Assembly: GCF_004135585.1 (NCBI RefSeq)
Contig: NZ_CP035501.1
Span: 3,729,501-3,793,500, forward strand
DNA length: 64,000 bases
Source of the DNA: Sphingosinicella sp. BN140058
Lineage (GTDB): Bacteria; Pseudomonadota; Alphaproteobacteria; Sphingomonadales; Sphingomonadaceae
Direction: 5' to 3'
In this document: in pieces, positions 8,180 to 17,497 of the stretch
How the letters are laid out: every line of letters begins with the position of its first letter
Numbering within the stretch: the stretch's first letter is position 1
Position numbers and translations under genes: made by a program
The notes under the pieces: model-generated
Databases searched by the model: none
Seen by the model: the letters and a program-made list of their open reading frames with translations, nothing else
What the model was told of the DNA's origin: nothing

Positions 8180-10441
8180 TCAGAATTCGGCACCCAGCGA
8201 CATGCCGAACGTGCGCGGCCGGATCACGCCGGTGCCGATCGCGCCTCCCGGATAGAGAGGAAAGCCGCCGAACACGTCGGTGCCCGTGGTCGAGGTACGC
8301 CCGTGGCTGTTGCCGAGGTTGCGGACGAAGGCGTCCACGGAGAAGCGCCCGAAATCGACGCCTGCGCGCAGGTCTATTACGTCGTAGGCCTCAACGCGGC
8401 GTTGCCGCCCGTTCTCGGTGCGGAACGCAGTGTCGAAGCTGCCGGACTGGCTCGAGACGTGGCGCAAGGAGCCGCCGATGCGGGCCGTGGCATCGTTGCC
8501 GACCGCCCATTTGTAGTCGGCGTTGAGCGAGGCGCTGAACTTGGGCGTGAACGGTAGTCTGTCCCCGTCGAGACCGCCGATTTCGGTGTCGGTGGTCAGC
8601 CGGGCGTTGGTGTAGGCGCCGTTCACGGACAGCGAGAGACCGGGGGTCGGATTGATCCGGGCGGAGAGTTCCGCGCCGTCGACCTTGGCACCGCCGCCAT
8701 TGGCGTTGAAATTAAAGCCATCCTGGGTTGCGAGCAACTGGATGTCCTTCCAGTCGATGTGGAACAGCGCGATGTCGAGGCCGAAGACGCGATCGGCGCT
8801 CTGCATCTTCAAGCCAGCCTCGTAGCTGATCACCGAATCGGAATCGTAGCTGCCGAACTCGGCGGGAGCTCCCGGAGGCAGGACGTTGGGCCCGCCGGGA
8901 CGGAAGCCCTTGGCAATTCGGGCGTAGATCGAAGCATCGTCGCTGAGCGCGAAGCGTGGCGCGACCGAATAGGTGAACACGTCCTCCTTCGATCGGATGT
9001 TGCCGAAATCGTTCGCGCCGCCGACCAATATGCCGTCGGTCAGCTGGTGAGCCTTCTGCTTGTTGCTGCTGTAGCGGCCGCCGACATCGATCTCGAAGCG
9101 GTCCGTCAGGTGCCAGGTGACGTCGGCAAACACGGCAATTTCGCGATAGTCCGATTCCACCCGCGCGAAGCCGATCAGCGGCAGGCCTGCGATCGGCGTC
9201 GTCGATCCTGGGGTTGCGGCAATGAAGTCCTGAAGGATGAGGCCGTCTTCGCTGGTGTAATAGGCACCGACCAGCCAGTCGGCCACCTTGCTCTCGCCCG
9301 AGAGCCGAAGCTCCTGGGTGAACTTCTTGGAATCGGTCCTCTGCGCCTGGAAGAACTCGTTCGGCACGCCCAGAAGCGCTTCGATCAGCGGCGACAGAGC
9401 GAAGCTGTAGTCCGTCTGCAGTTTCTGCTTCTGGGTCGCGTAGCTGGTCGACGAGGTCAGCTCGCCGAACCCGAGGTCCAGCGTCCCGGTGGCGTTGTAG
9501 ACGCGATAGCGCAGATCGCTGAACGTGGGCACGAACTGAGCTTGCGTGAGCCTGCCGTACAGCGTGTCGAGCGTGTCCGGATCGCTCTCGACCAGCGACG
9601 CTGCGTCCGCCTTGATATTCTGGGCCACGGCGGTCAGGCGTAGATTGAAGGTTTCGGAGGGTTTGATCAGGAGCGAGGCGCGGCCGCCATAGATTTCGGC
9701 ATCGTTGATGTTCTTGTCGACATCCGAGCCGCCGGTTCCGATCGAGTCGATGAAGCCGCCCTCCCGCCGATAGGTACCCGACGCACGAAAGGCGACGCTG
9801 TCGGACAAGGGAATGTTGACGACAAGATTGCCGCGGTAGCTGGCATCGCCGCCATCCGAGGTCTCGATCCCCGCCCGTGTCCGAACCTCGATCCGGTCGG
9901 TGGAAGGCGCGCGCGTGACGAATTTGAGCACGCCGCTCAAGGAACTCGCGCCATAGAAGGTGCCTTGCGGACCGCGAAGGACCTCGATCCGGTCGAGATC
10001 GAACGTGTCGAAGTCGCCGGCGAGCACGGCCGCGTTGACCAGGCCGCTGCTCGATCCGAAGGGCGTCTCGTCCATGTAGACGCCCACGGTGGAAGCGACG
10101 CCCTCGGTATTGACGCCGCGGATGATCAGGCGCGCCTGGCCCTGTCGGCTCTCGTCCAGCTGCAGTCCGGGGACGAGCTTGAGATAATCGGCGAAGCTGT
10201 CGGCTTGCTGGCCCTCGAGCGTCGCGCCCGACACGACCGAGATCGATTGCGGAACCTCGATCAGCGCCTGTTCCCGCCGCTGCGCGGTCACGATGATTTC
10301 CTCATCGGAACCACCTGCATCTCGCGCGACCTGGTCTCGCGTGGCCGGCGTCTCCTGCGCCGCCGCGGCGCCGGTGACGAGCGAGGTTGCGGCAGAGGCG
10401 GCAAGCGCCCAGCGCATCGTCAAGGATTTGGACCTCGTCAT
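8180..10441 (-). CDS. TonB-dependent outer-membrane receptor
   Basis: A 753-residue receptor: signal peptide, a short TonB-box region near EEIIVTAQRR, the plug domain (about residues 55-165, with VPQSISVVSG and VLRGPQGTFYG), then a 22-strand barrel ending in the aromatic tail GMSLGAEF. No FecA-type signalling extension is present. It starts at 10441 after a purine-rich stretch. It lies downstream of its own intergenic region carrying the operator-like sequence at 10597-10642. The cluster contents suggest that it imports peptides or muropeptide-like ligands rather than a siderophore; this is inference from neighbours. Confidence 0.9.
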   Translation of the reverse strand: MTRSKSLTMRWALAASAATSLVTGAAAAQETPATRDQVARDAGGSDEEIIVTAQRREQALIEVPQSISVVSGATLEGQQADSFADYLKLVPGLQLDESRQGQARLIIRGVNTEGVASTVGVYMDETPFGSSSGLVNAAVLAGDFDTFDLDRIEVLRGPQGTFYGASSLSGVLKFVTRAPSTDRIEVRTRAGIETSDGGDASYRGNLVVNIPLSDSVAFRASGTYRREGGFIDSIGTGGSDVDKNINDAEIYGGRASLLIKPSETFNLRLTAVAQNIKADAASLVESDPDTLDTLYGRLTQAQFVPTFSDLRYRVYNATGTLDLGFGELTSSTSYATQKQKLQTDYSFALSPLIEALLGVPNEFFQAQRTDSKKFTQELRLSGESKVADWLVGAYYTSEDGLILQDFIAATPGSTTPIAGLPLIGFARVESDYREIAVFADVTWHLTDRFEIDVGGRYSSNKQKAHQLTDGILVGGANDFGNIRSKEDVFTYSVAPRFALSDDASIYARIAKGFRPGGPNVLPPGAPAEFGSYDSDSVISYEAGLKMQSADRVFGLDIALFHIDWKDIQLLATQDGFNFNANGGGAKVDGAELSARINPTPGLSLSVNGAYTNARLTTDTEIGGLDGDRLPFTPKFSASLNADYKWAVGNDATARIGGSLRHVSSQSGSFDTAFRTENGRQRRVEAYDVIDLRAGVDFGRFSVDAFVRNLGNSHGRTSTTGTDVFGGFPLYPGGAIGTGVIRPRTFGMSLGAEF

Positions 10442-10638
10442 TCCCCCAGTCCTTTCTTGTCGAGAGCCGCCGCGAAGCGGCCGCTATGATTGATCCGGGT
10501 TCCTGACGCAGCGTGGAAGGCGCTCTTGCTCCGCAACATTTTGCAGATCGGCCGAGATTGCGCCACTCTGATCCACATTTTCCGATCCCGGGATTGTATG
10601 TCCTGATCCGGACAGTAGCTACCTAATCGGAAATATTG
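10442..10638 (-). promoter_or_regulatory. Control region of the TonB receptor-dgcN operon with operator-like sequence
   Basis: This gap separates the POT transporter stop from the receptor start. It contains TATGTCCTGATC (10597-10608), whose reverse complement GATCAGGACATA also occurs exactly at 15074-15085 before the XRE-cupin gene. Further on, CCTAATCGGAAATATTGTCA (10622-10641) resembles CCTGATTAGAAAAATGTCA in the same arrangement at 15091-15109. TGTCC and GGACA form an inverted pair (10599-10603 and 10610-10614). The reuse of two motif halves suggests binding by one regulator, most simply the XRE-cupin protein. Confidence 0.55.
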
Positions 10639-11961
10639 TCAAGAGGCTCGGAGCCCCGCCTGCGGATCGAGGTCGTTCTCCAGTTCGCGAGCTGCGACCA
10701 CCGCGCGTGCCGGACGATCGATCAGCAGCAACAGAAAGGCGGCGACCGTCGCGATGACGGTGAGCAGCAGAAAGTAGGCACTGTGCCCGAGCCGGCTCCA
10801 CAGGGTGCCGACCAGCCCGGCGGCCAGGCTGCCGGCGAAGATCGCAAGGTACCATGCGGCGACGGTGGTGGCGCCGAAGCGCGGCGGTGCAAGTCGGGCG
10901 AACAGGCCTAGCCCGTTCGGCAGGATGAACAATTCGCCCACCGTAAACACGAGGAAGAAGCCGGCGAGCCAGACCCAGCTGGCCCGGCCTTCGCCTGCGA
11001 ACCCGGCGGCGACCGCCAGCAGCAGGTAGGCGCCGGCGACGATCAGCGCACCTATGGCCATTTTCTGCAGTGGCGAATGCTCACGGGCGGCGGCAGCGCG
11101 GCGCTGCCAATAAGCGAGCAGAAAGGGCGTGATCGCAATCACCAGCAGCGGGTTCAAAGACTGGAACCAGGTCATCGGAATGGTCAGGTTGCCGAGGCTG
11201 CGGTCGATGCCGCTGTCGGCCCACAAAGCGACCGTATTGCCGACCTGCTCGTAGGCACCGCGGAAGACGGTGACGGCAAGGCCGATGGCAAGCAGCACGC
11301 CGTAGGCCCGGCGGCTGTCCGAGCGAATGCGTTGCGTCTGCGCAGCCGCAGGTTCGAAGCGCCGTTCCGGCGGCAGATAGCGACTTCCGGCGAGATAGAT
11401 GATCAAGCCGGCGAGCATGCCGAAGCCGGCTGCGGCGAAGCCGTAATGCCAGCCATAGACCTCGCCGAGGGTGCCGCAGACCAGAGGCGCCAGGAAGCCG
11501 CCGACGTTCACGCCGACATAATAGACGTTGTACGCCCAGGGGCGGCGCGGGTCGTCGGCATGGTAGAGGTCGTTGATCTGGCTTGGCAGGGTCGGCAGGA
11601 ACAGGCCGTTGCCGAGCGCGATCGTCGCGAGTGCGACGTAGAAAGTCGCCTCGAACGTCATCAGGAAATGGCCGAGCGCCATCACGCTGGCGCCGATCAC
11701 CACTGCCTTCTTCTTGCCCAGCCATCGGTCGGCGATCGCTCCGCCGATGATCGGCGTGAAATAGGCGAAGGCGGTGTAGGTGCCGTAGAGGAAGGACGCC
11801 GCCTGCTGCTCGATCAGCAGGCTCTTGGTCATGTAATAGACCAGCAGCGCCCGCATGCCGAAATAGGAGAATTGCTCCCACATGTTGGTGAGGAACAGGA
11901 TGGTCAGGCCGCGTGGCTGTCCGAACCAACTGCCGGGCTCGGCGGGGCCGGTGCCGCTCAT
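10639..11961 (-). CDS. POT/PTR2-family proton-dependent peptide transporter
   Basis: A 440-residue transporter with about 12 membrane segments. The signature NMWEQFSYFGMRALLVYYM corresponds to the ExxERFxYYG region of proton-coupled oligopeptide transporters. YYVGVNVGGFLAPLV matches the PTR2 signature around helix 4. It is somewhat shorter than DtpA, which has two extra helices. The start ATG at 11961 overlaps the epimerase stop in an ATGA junction. POT proteins import di- and tripeptides, which fits a cluster with a dipeptide epimerase. Its 3' end touches the operator-like sequence of the receptor operon. Confidence 0.88.
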   Translation of the reverse strand: MSGTGPAEPGSWFGQPRGLTILFLTNMWEQFSYFGMRALLVYYMTKSLLIEQQAASFLYGTYTAFAYFTPIIGGAIADRWLGKKKAVVIGASVMALGHFLMTFEATFYVALATIALGNGLFLPTLPSQINDLYHADDPRRPWAYNVYYVGVNVGGFLAPLVCGTLGEVYGWHYGFAAAGFGMLAGLIIYLAGSRYLPPERRFEPAAAQTQRIRSDSRRAYGVLLAIGLAVTVFRGAYEQVGNTVALWADSGIDRSLGNLTIPMTWFQSLNPLLVIAITPFLLAYWQRRAAAAREHSPLQKMAIGALIVAGAYLLLAVAAGFAGEGRASWVWLAGFFLVFTVGELFILPNGLGLFARLAPPRFGATTVAAWYLAIFAGSLAAGLVGTLWSRLGHSAYFLLLTVIATVAAFLLLLIDRPARAVVAARELENDLDPQAGLRAS

Positions 11962-12968
11962 GCCGTCTGCATCGCTCCGGCGCCCCACACCGCCTCGTCG
12001 CACCAGATCGTGCCGTCCTGATAGCGCACGGAAGGTTGGCGGTCGCGCTCCAGGAAGGTCGGGCCGTCCAGATCGACGACATCGCATTGCTGACCGAGCA
12101 GGAAGGCCGGTGCCATGGCGAGGCTGGTGCCGACCATGTTGCCGACCATGACGCCGAGGCCGAGTTCGCGTGCCCGGGCAGCCATCGCCAGGCCCTCGGT
12201 CAGGCCGCCGCATTTGTCGAGCTTGATATTGGCCACCTGAAAACGGCCGACGAGCCGTTCGATGTCGTCGAGCGTCAGTACGCTTTCGTCGGCGGCGATC
12301 GGGATCGGCGAGGCAAAGCCTTCGAGATCGGCCTCACGCCCGCGCCTCAGTGGCTGCTCCAGCAAGGCGACGTCCGCATCGAGCAAGCCGGCAACGAGCG
12401 AGTCGAGCGTGTCGCGGCCGAAGCCCTGATTGGCGTCGACGCCGAGCCAGACGTCGGGACGCGCTGCGCGGATCGCCTTGACCCGGGCAAGATCGAGCTC
12501 GAGCTCGCCCGTCAGCTTGACCTTGATGGCCTTGGCCGTGGCATAATCACGTGCGCCTTCCGCCATGACAGCGGGATCGTCGGCCCCGAGGGTAAAGGTG
12601 GTGACCAGCGGCCGGCGTTCTTCGATCCCCGCGATCCACCACGCCGGACGTCCGGTCCGTCTCGCCTCCAGCTCCCACAACGCGCAATCGATCGCGTTGC
12701 GGGCGCCGCCGGGTGGCATCAATGCCTGCAGCGCGTGACGGTCGACGCCGCTTTCCAAAGCGCTCCGGTGTGCCTCGATCGTGTCGATGATGTGGGCGGC
12801 ATCGTCGCCCGTATAATAGACGCCGGCGGCCTCGCCCCGCCCGAGATGATCGTCCTCCGTCAGAGTGGCGACGATCACCTGGGCGCTCTCGAACACATAG
12901 CCCGAGATGCGGAAGGGCGCAGCGAGGCGGAGACGCTCGGAGCGAACCTCTAATGCCCGGCGCGGCAT
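11958..12968 (-). CDS. dgcA: Dipeptide epimerase / DgcA-type racemase (enolase superfamily)
   Basis: A 336-residue member of the muconate-lactonizing-enzyme group. Active-site motifs are in the expected order: IKVKLTGE (the KxK base), GVDANQG and LEQPL (metal ligands), AADES (third metal ligand), and NIKLDKCGG (the opposing lysine). This matches L-Ala-D/L-Glu epimerases that act on peptidoglycan dipeptides, and also DgcA, which racemises N-acetyl-D-Glu. The presence of dgcN favours the DgcA role, while the POT transporter fits dipeptide epimerisation; both are possible. The ATG at 12968 shares one base with the hydrolase stop (TGATG). Confidence 0.82.
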   Translation of the reverse strand: MPRRALEVRSERLRLAAPFRISGYVFESAQVIVATLTEDDHLGRGEAAGVYYTGDDAAHIIDTIEAHRSALESGVDRHALQALMPPGGARNAIDCALWELEARRTGRPAWWIAGIEERRPLVTTFTLGADDPAVMAEGARDYATAKAIKVKLTGELELDLARVKAIRAARPDVWLGVDANQGFGRDTLDSLVAGLLDADVALLEQPLRRGREADLEGFASPIPIAADESVLTLDDIERLVGRFQVANIKLDKCGGLTEGLAMAARARELGLGVMVGNMVGTSLAMAPAFLLGQQCDVVDLDGPTFLERDRQPSVRYQDGTIWCDEAVWGAGAMQTA

Positions 12969-14989
12969 CAGTAGTTCGCGCCGAGTGCGATCAGGTGGAA
13001 GGCGAGGCCGAGCCACAACGCGACGATCGCCGCGAGCAGCAAGGCCACACTCCAGACCTTCGCCGGCCAGCGGCGACCGCCGCGCCATGTCACCCAGACG
13101 TTCCAGGCGAGGACCAGGAACCCGCCGATAAGCGCGAGGATGGTGAAGATCTGGAGGAGCCAGATGATGGGGTCGGTCGCGGCGCTGAGATTGACGATGT
13201 CGCCCATCATCACCGTGATCGCCGCGGCCCAGCCCACGAGCGCGAGCAAAATCGCCAGTGCCGCGAGCCGGCTATACAGGTGGGCACGGCGCAGCGGCCC
13301 TTCGAGCGCGAGCTTGGCGCCGAAATGGCGGCGAACGAGGGCGCGCACCGGCCACAGCAGGACGGTCAGCAACAGGATCACGATGCTGGCGATCAGCAAC
13401 GGGGTCAGCAACGCCGAATTCTGGTACCAGGGCGCACGATCGAACATCATGAACGGCAGACCGCTCAGGCTGAAGCGGACGATCTTGCCGTCGACCACCT
13501 TGGCGGCGAGCTGCTCGTGGCTGTTGAGATCGTTCCACAGGAAGGGCTCGACTTCGACCCAGACCCGCGGCTGGCCGTTGAGGCCCATCGTGACCGGAAC
13601 GATCGGGCGACCATCCTTGTCGAGACCGACCGAAGTCTGGCCGAGCAGGCTGGTCAGGCTGAGGAAGCTCGAATGCGATCCGCGCGAGTTGATCCAATTG
13701 CCGGTCAGCATCCGCGCATGCTCGGCCGCGACCTCCGGCGGCACGCGGCGCGTGTCCTTGCGCGCGGCGGGCAGGTAGCGATCGGCAAACTCCTCGAAGA
13801 AGGCGTTGCGTATGTCGCCGGCAGCGCCGTCTCGGCCGATGCTGTTCATCGAGATGTAGATGCCGACCTTGTCGTCGGTGAACAGGTGCACGTCCGAATG
13901 GAAGGCGATGGTGTCGCCGCCATGAGCGATCGCCTTGTGGCCGTTGATGTTGGTCTCGTAGAAGCCGAGCAGCATGCGGTTGAGGTGCGGCAGAATGGTG
14001 TTGGCGGTGTTGTGCATCGTCCGCGCCGTTTCCAGACGGAGAATTCCGGCACCATCATTGAGGTGGGCGATCATGAACTTGGCCATGTCGGCGCCCGTCG
14101 TCGAAAGCGCGCCCGCCGGCGCTGGGCCGATGATCTCGAAGGGCACGATCTCTCCCGAGGCCTGCTGGTACCCGGTCGCCATCATCGGACGCAGGCGCGG
14201 CGGCAGCGGCTGGTCGAAGCTGGAATGGGTCATGCCAAGCGGTGTGAAGATGTGTCGCTGGACATAAGTGTTGAACGGCTCGCCCGAGACCCGCTGGACG
14301 ATATAGCCGGCGAGCGACGTCGCATAGTTTGAGTAAGCGGGCGTCGTCCCGGCCGGATAGACCCGCTCGGGCACCCATTGCTTCAGCAAGGCTTCATAAG
14401 CTGGAACACGGTCGCGGTCGTAGCCGATGATCGATTTCACCTGCTCTTCGAAGCCGGCCGTGTGGGTCATGATGTTGCGGAGCGTGACCGGCTTGCCCTC
14501 CAGCGGAGGAATCTTGAAGTCGAGATAGGTGTTCACGTCGGCGTCGAGGTTCAGCCGGCCCTGTTCGACCAGCTGCATGACCGCGGTCCAGGTGAACAAT
14601 TTGGAAATCGAGCCCGGACGGAACAGAGTTCCTGCCGGGTCGACCGGTTTGCGCTTGGCCACGTCGGCGAAGCCGTATCCGCGCTGGGTCAGTACCTGCC
14701 CATCGCGGACCACCACCACCACCGCACCGGCGACATCGCCCTTGCCAAGGGCATAAGGCATGAAGCCGTCGAGCCAGGCGTTGACGTCCTGGCCGGTGAG
14801 GTTCGGAATCGCCGCCGTCTGCGGCTGTGCGGTTGCAGCCGCAACGGCACCCTGATCCGCTCGCTCGGTCGATACGCGCGGTCCAAGCGGCTGGATCTGC
14901 TGCGCAGCTGCGGTGACGCCGATCATGGCGAGAAGGGCGACGATCATCGCCATGGCGCGACGTGCGGTGACAGGCAGGCGGAAGTGCAT
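12968..14989 (-). CDS. Serine hydrolase (beta-lactamase fold) with C-terminal membrane domain
   Basis: A 673-residue protein. After a signal peptide or anchor (MAMIVALLAMIGVTAAA), the hydrolase domain shows S127-I-S-K130 (SxxK), YSNY (YxN) near residue 217 and HGGD near 330. A linker follows, and then four or five hydrophobic helices occupy roughly the last 160 residues, so the catalytic domain should face the periplasm. The same layout occurs in membrane-bound serine hydrolases of unknown substrate. The ATG at 14989 has GGGGAG about ten bases upstream; a GTG at 15025 is a weaker alternative. It is the first gene of the epimerase-POT operon and is divergent from the XRE-cupin regulator. Confidence 0.83.
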   Translation of the reverse strand: MHFRLPVTARRAMAMIVALLAMIGVTAAAQQIQPLGPRVSTERADQGAVAAATAQPQTAAIPNLTGQDVNAWLDGFMPYALGKGDVAGAVVVVVRDGQVLTQRGYGFADVAKRKPVDPAGTLFRPGSISKLFTWTAVMQLVEQGRLNLDADVNTYLDFKIPPLEGKPVTLRNIMTHTAGFEEQVKSIIGYDRDRVPAYEALLKQWVPERVYPAGTTPAYSNYATSLAGYIVQRVSGEPFNTYVQRHIFTPLGMTHSSFDQPLPPRLRPMMATGYQQASGEIVPFEIIGPAPAGALSTTGADMAKFMIAHLNDGAGILRLETARTMHNTANTILPHLNRMLLGFYETNINGHKAIAHGGDTIAFHSDVHLFTDDKVGIYISMNSIGRDGAAGDIRNAFFEEFADRYLPAARKDTRRVPPEVAAEHARMLTGNWINSRGSHSSFLSLTSLLGQTSVGLDKDGRPIVPVTMGLNGQPRVWVEVEPFLWNDLNSHEQLAAKVVDGKIVRFSLSGLPFMMFDRAPWYQNSALLTPLLIASIVILLLTVLLWPVRALVRRHFGAKLALEGPLRRAHLYSRLAALAILLALVGWAAAITVMMGDIVNLSAATDPIIWLLQIFTILALIGGFLVLAWNVWVTWRGGRRWPAKVWSVALLLAAIVALWLGLAFHLIALGANY

Positions 14990-15122
14990 GCGACGTGCTC
15001 CCCGTTGATCGCGCTGGTTTGCCACGCCGGCCGTGCCGGACTATTGTTCACCTGAGACCGCGACCTATATGCTGATCAGGACATAATGATCCTGATTAGA
15101 AAAATGTCAAACGAGAGATTCG
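14990..15122. promoter_or_regulatory. Divergent control region with inverted repeat, likely XRE-cupin operator
   Basis: Between the divergent hydrolase and regulator genes is a perfect inverted repeat, ATCAGGA (15075-15081) and TCCTGAT (15090-15096), separated by eight bases. It is followed by an AT-rich GTCAA tail. GATCAGGACATA (15074-15085) recurs exactly, reversed, before the TonB receptor. An XRE regulator binding here would control itself and the hydrolase operon. Confidence 0.6.
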
Positions 15123-15815
15123 ATGGCAAAATCGGAACAGCCGACGCTCGGCAAGGTGCTGAAGGGTCTACGCGCCCGGCATGACTGGACCCTGCGCGAG
15201 ATGAGCGAGCGCAGCGGCATTCCGGTGTCGACCCTGTCCAAGGTCGAGCATGACCGGCTGACGCTGACCTATGACAAGCTTCTGCAGCTCAGCCAGCGAT
15301 TGGGACTCCGGATCTCCGACCTGTTCGCCGAGCCCGCCGGGCAGGCTGAGCCGCCGGTCACCGCTCGCCGCAGCATCGGCAGCCTCGATCGCGCGGTCCA
15401 GGTGACCACCCCCAATTACGATTATCATTATCTCTGTCCGGAGCTGCGCCGCAAACGCATGGTGCCGATCATCACCATCATCCGCGCAAAGACGGTGGAG
15501 CAGTTCGGCGAACTCGTCCGTCATCCCGGCGAGGAATATATCCACGTGCTCGAAGGACGGATCGAGGTGCACACCGAATTCTACGATCCCGTGGTGCTGG
15601 ATAAGGGTGAATCGATCTACATCGATTCGAACATGGGCCATGCCTACATCGTCGCCGAGAGCTGTGACGAGGCGACGGTGCTTGGAGTCTGTTCGAGCGC
15701 CGACGAGAGCCTGATGAATTCGCTGATGAGCCTGCACGCGCCCGCAGCCTCGAACGAGGATGGCGGGGAGGCGCCTTCGGGGGGCAGGGTCAGGAAGGCG
15801 CGCGCCACCATATAA
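15123..15815 (+). CDS. XRE-family regulator with C-terminal cupin domain
   Basis: A 230-residue protein. Residues 8-68 form an XRE helix-turn-helix (LRARHDWTLREMSERSGIP, then STLSKVEHDRLTLTYDKLL). Residues about 125-190 form a cupin (RHPGEEYIHVLEGRIEVH and GESIYIDSNMGHAYIV). Regulators of this class (for example PuuR) sense small metabolites through the cupin, often amino acids or polyamines. It is transcribed away from the peptide/D-amino-acid cluster, and the shared operator sequences make it the likely local regulator. The sequence does not show whether it represses or activates, or which ligand it binds. Confidence 0.88.
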   Translation: MAKSEQPTLGKVLKGLRARHDWTLREMSERSGIPVSTLSKVEHDRLTLTYDKLLQLSQRLGLRISDLFAEPAGQAEPPVTARRSIGSLDRAVQVTTPNYDYHYLCPELRRKRMVPIITIIRAKTVEQFGELVRHPGEEYIHVLEGRIEVHTEFYDPVVLDKGESIYIDSNMGHAYIVAESCDEATVLGVCSSADESLMNSLMSLHAPAASNEDGGEAPSGGRVRKARATI

Positions 15816-15998
15816 CCATCTGCGCTTCGGGCGCCTTCACCAGCCGCCCGTGCTGCCCAAAGTGTCTGATATCTCTCCTTTTCGACCAGCCTTGACCACA
15901 ATTTGGCCGCAACCGTCCCCGATATCGGAGTGATTAGGGGCATCGAGAGCGAAGATCATGCCCGCGGGCATGGGCGGCTTTCAGGAGTGGCTGGATTC

Positions 15999-16502
15999 AT
16001 GTTGAAGATGGTTTTCCCCGTTGCGCTTGCGGTTCTGGCCTTTGCGCCGGCGGCGTCGGCGCAGGCTGCGCTCGGCCCGGATGCGGCGGCGTGTGCACCG
16101 GGTTCCAATCGGCCTGCCGTGCTGGTCAGCGTCAACGGCTTCAAGAATCGCGCGGGCAAGATCAGGGTTCAGCTGTACGGCAGCAACCCTTCGGAATTTC
16201 TCGCGAAGGGCAAGAAGCTGCGCCGCATCGATCTGCCGGTGACCCGGGCCGGATCGATGGACGTCTGCGTCGCGGTGCCGAAGCCCGGCACCTATGCGGT
16301 GGCGGTGCGGCATGATGCCGACGCCAATGGCAAATCCGGCTGGAACGATGGCGGCGGCTTCTCGAACAATCCGCGCATCTCGCTGCTCGATCTAAAACCT
16401 TCCTTGCGCGAGGTCGCGATCAACGTCGGCTCCGGCATCAAGCCGGTCAACGTTGTGCTTAACTATCGTTCGGGCCTGTCCATCGGCCCGGTGGGGCGCT
16501 GA
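15999..16502 (+). CDS. Secreted DUF2141 protein
   Basis: A 167-residue protein with a signal peptide (MLKMVFPVALAVLAFAPAASA). The mature domain contains VSVNGFKNRAGKIRVQLYG and GTYAVAVRHDADANGKSGW, typical of DUF2141, a small beta-sandwich of unknown function. The start at 15999 follows CAGGAG; longer in-frame readings lack the signal peptide at the N-terminus. It ends four bases before the diacylglycerol-kinase-family gene on the same strand, so the two are probably cotranscribed. Confidence 0.8.
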   Translation: MLKMVFPVALAVLAFAPAASAQAALGPDAAACAPGSNRPAVLVSVNGFKNRAGKIRVQLYGSNPSEFLAKGKKLRRIDLPVTRAGSMDVCVAVPKPGTYAVAVRHDADANGKSGWNDGGGFSNNPRISLLDLKPSLREVAINVGSGIKPVNVVLNYRSGLSIGPVGR

Positions 16503-16506
16503 TCGA

Positions 16507-17481
16507 ATGGCCCGAGTCGCACTGCTTTCCAATCCACGGTCGACAGGCAATCGTTCGTTGCTGCCGCGTGTGCGCAGCTTCTGTGCCGAGCATCAGGACA
16601 TCTTTCACTACGAGGTTGAGCGGGTCGATCAGGTCGGCGATGCGCTGAAGACAATCGCGCGCGTTCAGCCGACCGTTCTGGTGATCAATGGCGGTGACGG
16701 TACCGTGCAGGCGGCGCTGACCGAGATCTTCAACGGCGGCTATTTCGGTGACAACCCGCCGCCGGTCGCCGTTTTGCCCAACGGCAAGACCAACCTCATC
16801 GCCCACGATCTTGGGGCCAGCGGCGATCCGATCCTCGCGCTCGAGCGAGTGCTGGAAATCGCCCGGTCGGATCTCGACACGCACATCGTCCGGCGCGAAT
16901 TGATCGAGCTTTCCGGCGGTACCGCCGATGGCAAACCGGTGCTCGGCATGTTCCTCGGCGGAGCCGGGCTTGCCGATACGATGCTCTACTGCCGCCACAA
17001 AATCTATCCGCTCGGACTCCCCAACGGGATTGCCCACTTCATTGCGCTGATGCTCGGGCTGTTTTCGGCGGCGGGGGGCAAGCGGATCAGCGTCGGCCCG
17101 ATGCGGTCGAATCCGCTGCGGGTCTCGGTGCTGAAGCAGGGCGAGATTAACGGCCAATTCTCGGTGCTGCTGGTGACGACGTTGCAGCGGCTGCTGTTCG
17201 GAACTCAGATGTCGGCATCATCGACCCGTTTGGGTGCGATGCAGCTCGTGCTCATCGATCGCAGCATTTTGGCGCTGTTGCGGGCGCTGACGGCAGGGAT
17301 CCTCGGCAAGCTTGGGCGGATCCGGGTGTCCGGAGTGCATCTCGAGCGCGGCGACGAGATCCACATCCAGGGCGAGCAGTCGAACGTAATTCTCGACGGC
17401 GAGCTGTTCTCGGCTGACCCTGGTCAGCCGATCGTGTTGAAGCCGACGTCGCCGGTTCCCTTTCTGCGCCTCGCTGCCTGA
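16507..17481 (+). CDS. Diacylglycerol kinase family protein
   Basis: A 324-residue protein with the DAGK/sphingosine-kinase/NAD-kinase catalytic fold. Near the start are ALLSNPRSTGN and the nucleotide-binding VINGGDGTVQAAL, followed by VAVLPNGKTNLIA. The C-terminal beta-sandwich ends with GELFSAD, as in DAGK proteins. The substrate could be diacylglycerol, a sphingoid base or an undecaprenyl-type lipid; sphingolipid genes lie 7 kb away but are not linked by operon structure. The ATG at 16507 follows the DUF2141 stop by four bases. Confidence 0.82.
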   Translation: MARVALLSNPRSTGNRSLLPRVRSFCAEHQDIFHYEVERVDQVGDALKTIARVQPTVLVINGGDGTVQAALTEIFNGGYFGDNPPPVAVLPNGKTNLIAHDLGASGDPILALERVLEIARSDLDTHIVRRELIELSGGTADGKPVLGMFLGGAGLADTMLYCRHKIYPLGLPNGIAHFIALMLGLFSAAGGKRISVGPMRSNPLRVSVLKQGEINGQFSVLLVTTLQRLLFGTQMSASSTRLGAMQLVLIDRSILALLRALTAGILGKLGRIRVSGVHLERGDEIHIQGEQSNVILDGELFSADPGQPIVLKPTSPVPFLRLAA

Positions 17482-17497
17482 CACGCACGACGCGGCC

